Shown piece by piece: positions 61,643 through 64,000 of a DNA stretch of 64,000 nucleotides. The translations under genes and the position numbers were made by a program. Below the pieces are notes generated by a model that worked only from the letters and a program-made list of their open reading frames with translations, was not told the DNA's origin and did not search any database. The stretch comes from Prostheceraeus crozeri (lineage: Eukaryota > Platyhelminthes > Polycladida > Euryleptidae): NCBI GenBank assembly GCA_907163375.1, contig CAJQUW010000458.1, forward strand, positions 1 to 64,000. The letters are read 5' to 3'. Each line of letters begins with the position of its first letter. The stretch's first letter is position 1.

Positions 61643-64000
61643 GTTTGCTTGTCTTATTGAGAAACTAAATGGCATATTCTTTAAAGAATAATTCATCTAA
61701 ACAGTTAGTACTTTCAATCGGATTAGGCCAATATTATTCTGAATGCTTCAATGCAACGAAGTAGGTAATCATCGATCTGAATAATGGCGAATAGAAATCT
61801 TCACATTCTCTGATCGGCATGACATTATATGCATGCAGTTATAGGACACTATACGGCGCTTTAGATCTAGGAATTATCATTTTTTAATGAACAATGAAAT
61901 GAGTTGAAGATGGCTTGTTACTTATCGGATTCCTGGCAAAACGATGAGTTGTGTAAATTATCACGTAATTAATTTGCCTCGATTTCTCGAAATCACTACT
62001 CGAGTAAAACTTTGAAAGTGAGTACTCGTGCCGAACAATAACCAGGCCTGTGATAAGCCTATGAGAAAAATTGAGGATTTTCCTTGAAATATTTGAGGAA
62101 TGGAAACGGAGCCTAATGTGGCGATTGCAAAAAAACTCCAAACTTTAGCATGGATTTTGGGCCAAACTTCAAGTCATGAAAGTCACAACTAAGAAGGTAA
62201 CCCCAGGGTTGACCACACCACACCTTTAGAAGTTGTGCATGTTACAAAGGGATATTGGCCTACTAATAATGACTTCCCATGTTGTTACGAATTTAATTTG
62301 CTGACTTCAAGTACTATATGATTAGAATGTGTCGAACAGAGGATGTCAAATCGAGTTGCTGATATCGCTGTGATTCACGCTATCGTCTCCAATTCCATGA
62401 TGCTTGTCAGGTTTGTATACTGTAATTTTTTGAATTTAGGAAATATCTTCAAATACATGCATGTGGGGCTTTGTGACGATCAATTTTTACGGACTTTAGA
62501 CAAATTTGGGAGGAGAGTAACCCATAAGTATAAAAATATTAAAATTGTTGACGGAATGCATTGCTTGTGGCTAAAAAATCAGTATTATGAAGGATGCGCC
62601 ACATTACACACATTAAAATTACTTTTTTTACTGAATAAGTTTTGGTGGTTCTTGTTAACCTGTTAGCGCTTTGAGCATATCGTTCCGATCTACATTCAAA
62701 TGAGCATGAATTCTCTCGCACGACACAAAACAACTGTGAGGAACAGGCTTGCCAGTTAAGTTGTTGGTCTCATCTAGGCGAAGGGTGAAAGATCATCACC
62801 TCTATTCCCATGAAGTTCCGCAGAGATATTGACATCCACATCTTGCAGCAGACCAGGTTGAAAATCTACCAACCCAGTGGTTTGAATGTCTTAATTAATT
62901 TACGTTCGCATGCAACGATAAACGATTCGTGCGTTACTTTCACACCAAGCTGTGTTCAGATGTCGGTCGGCAGACCCTGGAAAACGTATCTGCAGACTCA
63001 TGGGATAGCAGAGCTTCATAAGCTTCCAACCCTCACACGCTAGTGGCCAGGAGGCAGATAGACACTAAATTTAGGGACTATTTGCTTTACCCCATCGGAT
63101 GTGTTCGTATTCAGCGGAAATAAAATGTAAGAGAATGAGTAAAGCAAAAGTTTCAGTTGATAAGAGCACTGAAATCCAAGTGGGCTGGGCTACCTATACT
63201 TTTTCATATAATGGATATAAAAGATCGATATCCTAAATTTCTTTAAGAAGCACAGGTATGCATTTGGCAACCATATAGTTGCAGAACCATAATGAAGGCT
63301 GTGACAAGGTCAAGATAATTAATGAAAATAATTGAAAGCATTTTATTGTTGGAATTCTTGGGAACATTATGATGTTTGAAGTAAAAATTGATTGCAGTGT
63401 TCAGATAGCCTATACAATTTCTGTAGGTTGATCGCAGTGTTTCACTCATCGAATACGTGAAAGTGTTGCACTAAGGAGTTCGACAGACAATAACTTCAAA
63501 CAACTTCTCTGCATAGCAAAATAGGTGCGAATGAACCCAAACATCTGCAGCCCTGTAGCTTCCAGAAGTGAAAACGACGTGAAATAAGAACAGGTCATAA
63601 ATCATAATTGTTCATGCTCAGCAGTCAGGATAGGATTCTATCTCAGCTTCTTGATTGGAAGTTTACATATCATCGCCATTCGCCAAAAAACAATATCCTA
63701 CAGTTAGTCTGAAATGTGTCACATGTGAGGAATTTTTCTTAGTTAAGCTATACTTGAGAAATTTTTGAGGATTTGAGGAGTAAAAACAATATTTGAAGAA
63801 TCTGAGGAATTTGAGGAGTAATCACATGCCTGAATAACATAAAGAAATAATTCAGCTGGAGTTTCGGTTGTGAATATCGTATGTTTGTCTCCTTTAATAG
63901 TGGAACCCGGATTTCCCGGTTTTCTTGGTTAGTGGACACCCTGTTACAGTAATCCGATAACAGACCAAAAGCCTTCGCAAACTTTACGATGAAGCCTGTT
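61643..64000. other. Right edge, no gene recognised
   Basis: AT-rich with no supported coding region, RNA gene or strong repeat. Confidence 0.45.

Overview
This is animal nuclear DNA, most likely from a marine invertebrate; the sequence alone does not settle the phylum. It has short introns and very long ones, non-LTR retrotransposons, hAT-type elements, a tRNA-derived SINE and two Polinton (Maverick/adintovirus-like) elements. The one recognisable host gene is glyoxalase I (GLO1) on the minus strand. Five of its coding exons can be read: 57311-57367, 36911-36993, 35738-35878, 21143-21210 and 20842-20931. Their splice phases agree at every junction. The last exon is not in the window and should lie to the left of base 1.

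Polinton 1 fills about 1-19527 and its left end is outside the window. A plus-strand unit at 1.7-5.9 kb encodes the protein-primed DNA polymerase B, broken by four frameshifts. It is followed by minus-strand minor-capsid-like genes (6.2-9.2 kb) and a plus-strand transcription-like module at 9.2-10.4 kb: two PC4-like paralogues and a clear TBP-like (TATA-binding protein) gene. A tightly packed leftward cluster runs from 18.2 down to 10.5 kb. In transcription order it holds a conserved unknown protein, a small RING-like protein, a DEDDh-type exonuclease, a stand-alone copy of the polymerase N-terminal domain, a RING-finger protein, a basic protein with a membrane-active tail, the packaging ATPase, an unknown protein, a Cys-rich protein overlapping a chromodomain integrase, a basic core-like protein, the major capsid protein and an adenain-like protease. 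Both long transcription units begin with the same cassette: two CCAAT boxes, a TATA box, an ATG immediately followed by a 68-nt intron, and a similar second exon.

From 19.5 to 39.3 kb lie GLO1 introns. They hold an unclassified DDE-type transposase relic with coding tandem repeats, a LINE (ORF1, endonuclease, reverse transcriptase) flanked by inverted GGCGCGCC-rich arms, a SINE, a 0.4-kb palindrome, and Penelope-like and LINE fragments.

Polinton 2 is complete at 39274-53304. It has about 1.4-kb terminal inverted repeats, 5'-AG...CT-3' ends and a perfect 6-bp target duplication, CTGCTG. It carries a decayed polymerase B split by a 2.64-kb hAT element, plus degenerate TBP-like, PC4-like, conserved-unknown and polymerase-N-like genes. 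No capsid, ATPase, protease or integrase gene is visible in it. It sits in GLO1 intron 1. From 53.3 to 64 kb there are a 91-bp hAT MITE with a perfect 8-bp duplication, a ZBED/hAT-like transposase relic, GLO1 exon 1 and a LINE fragment.
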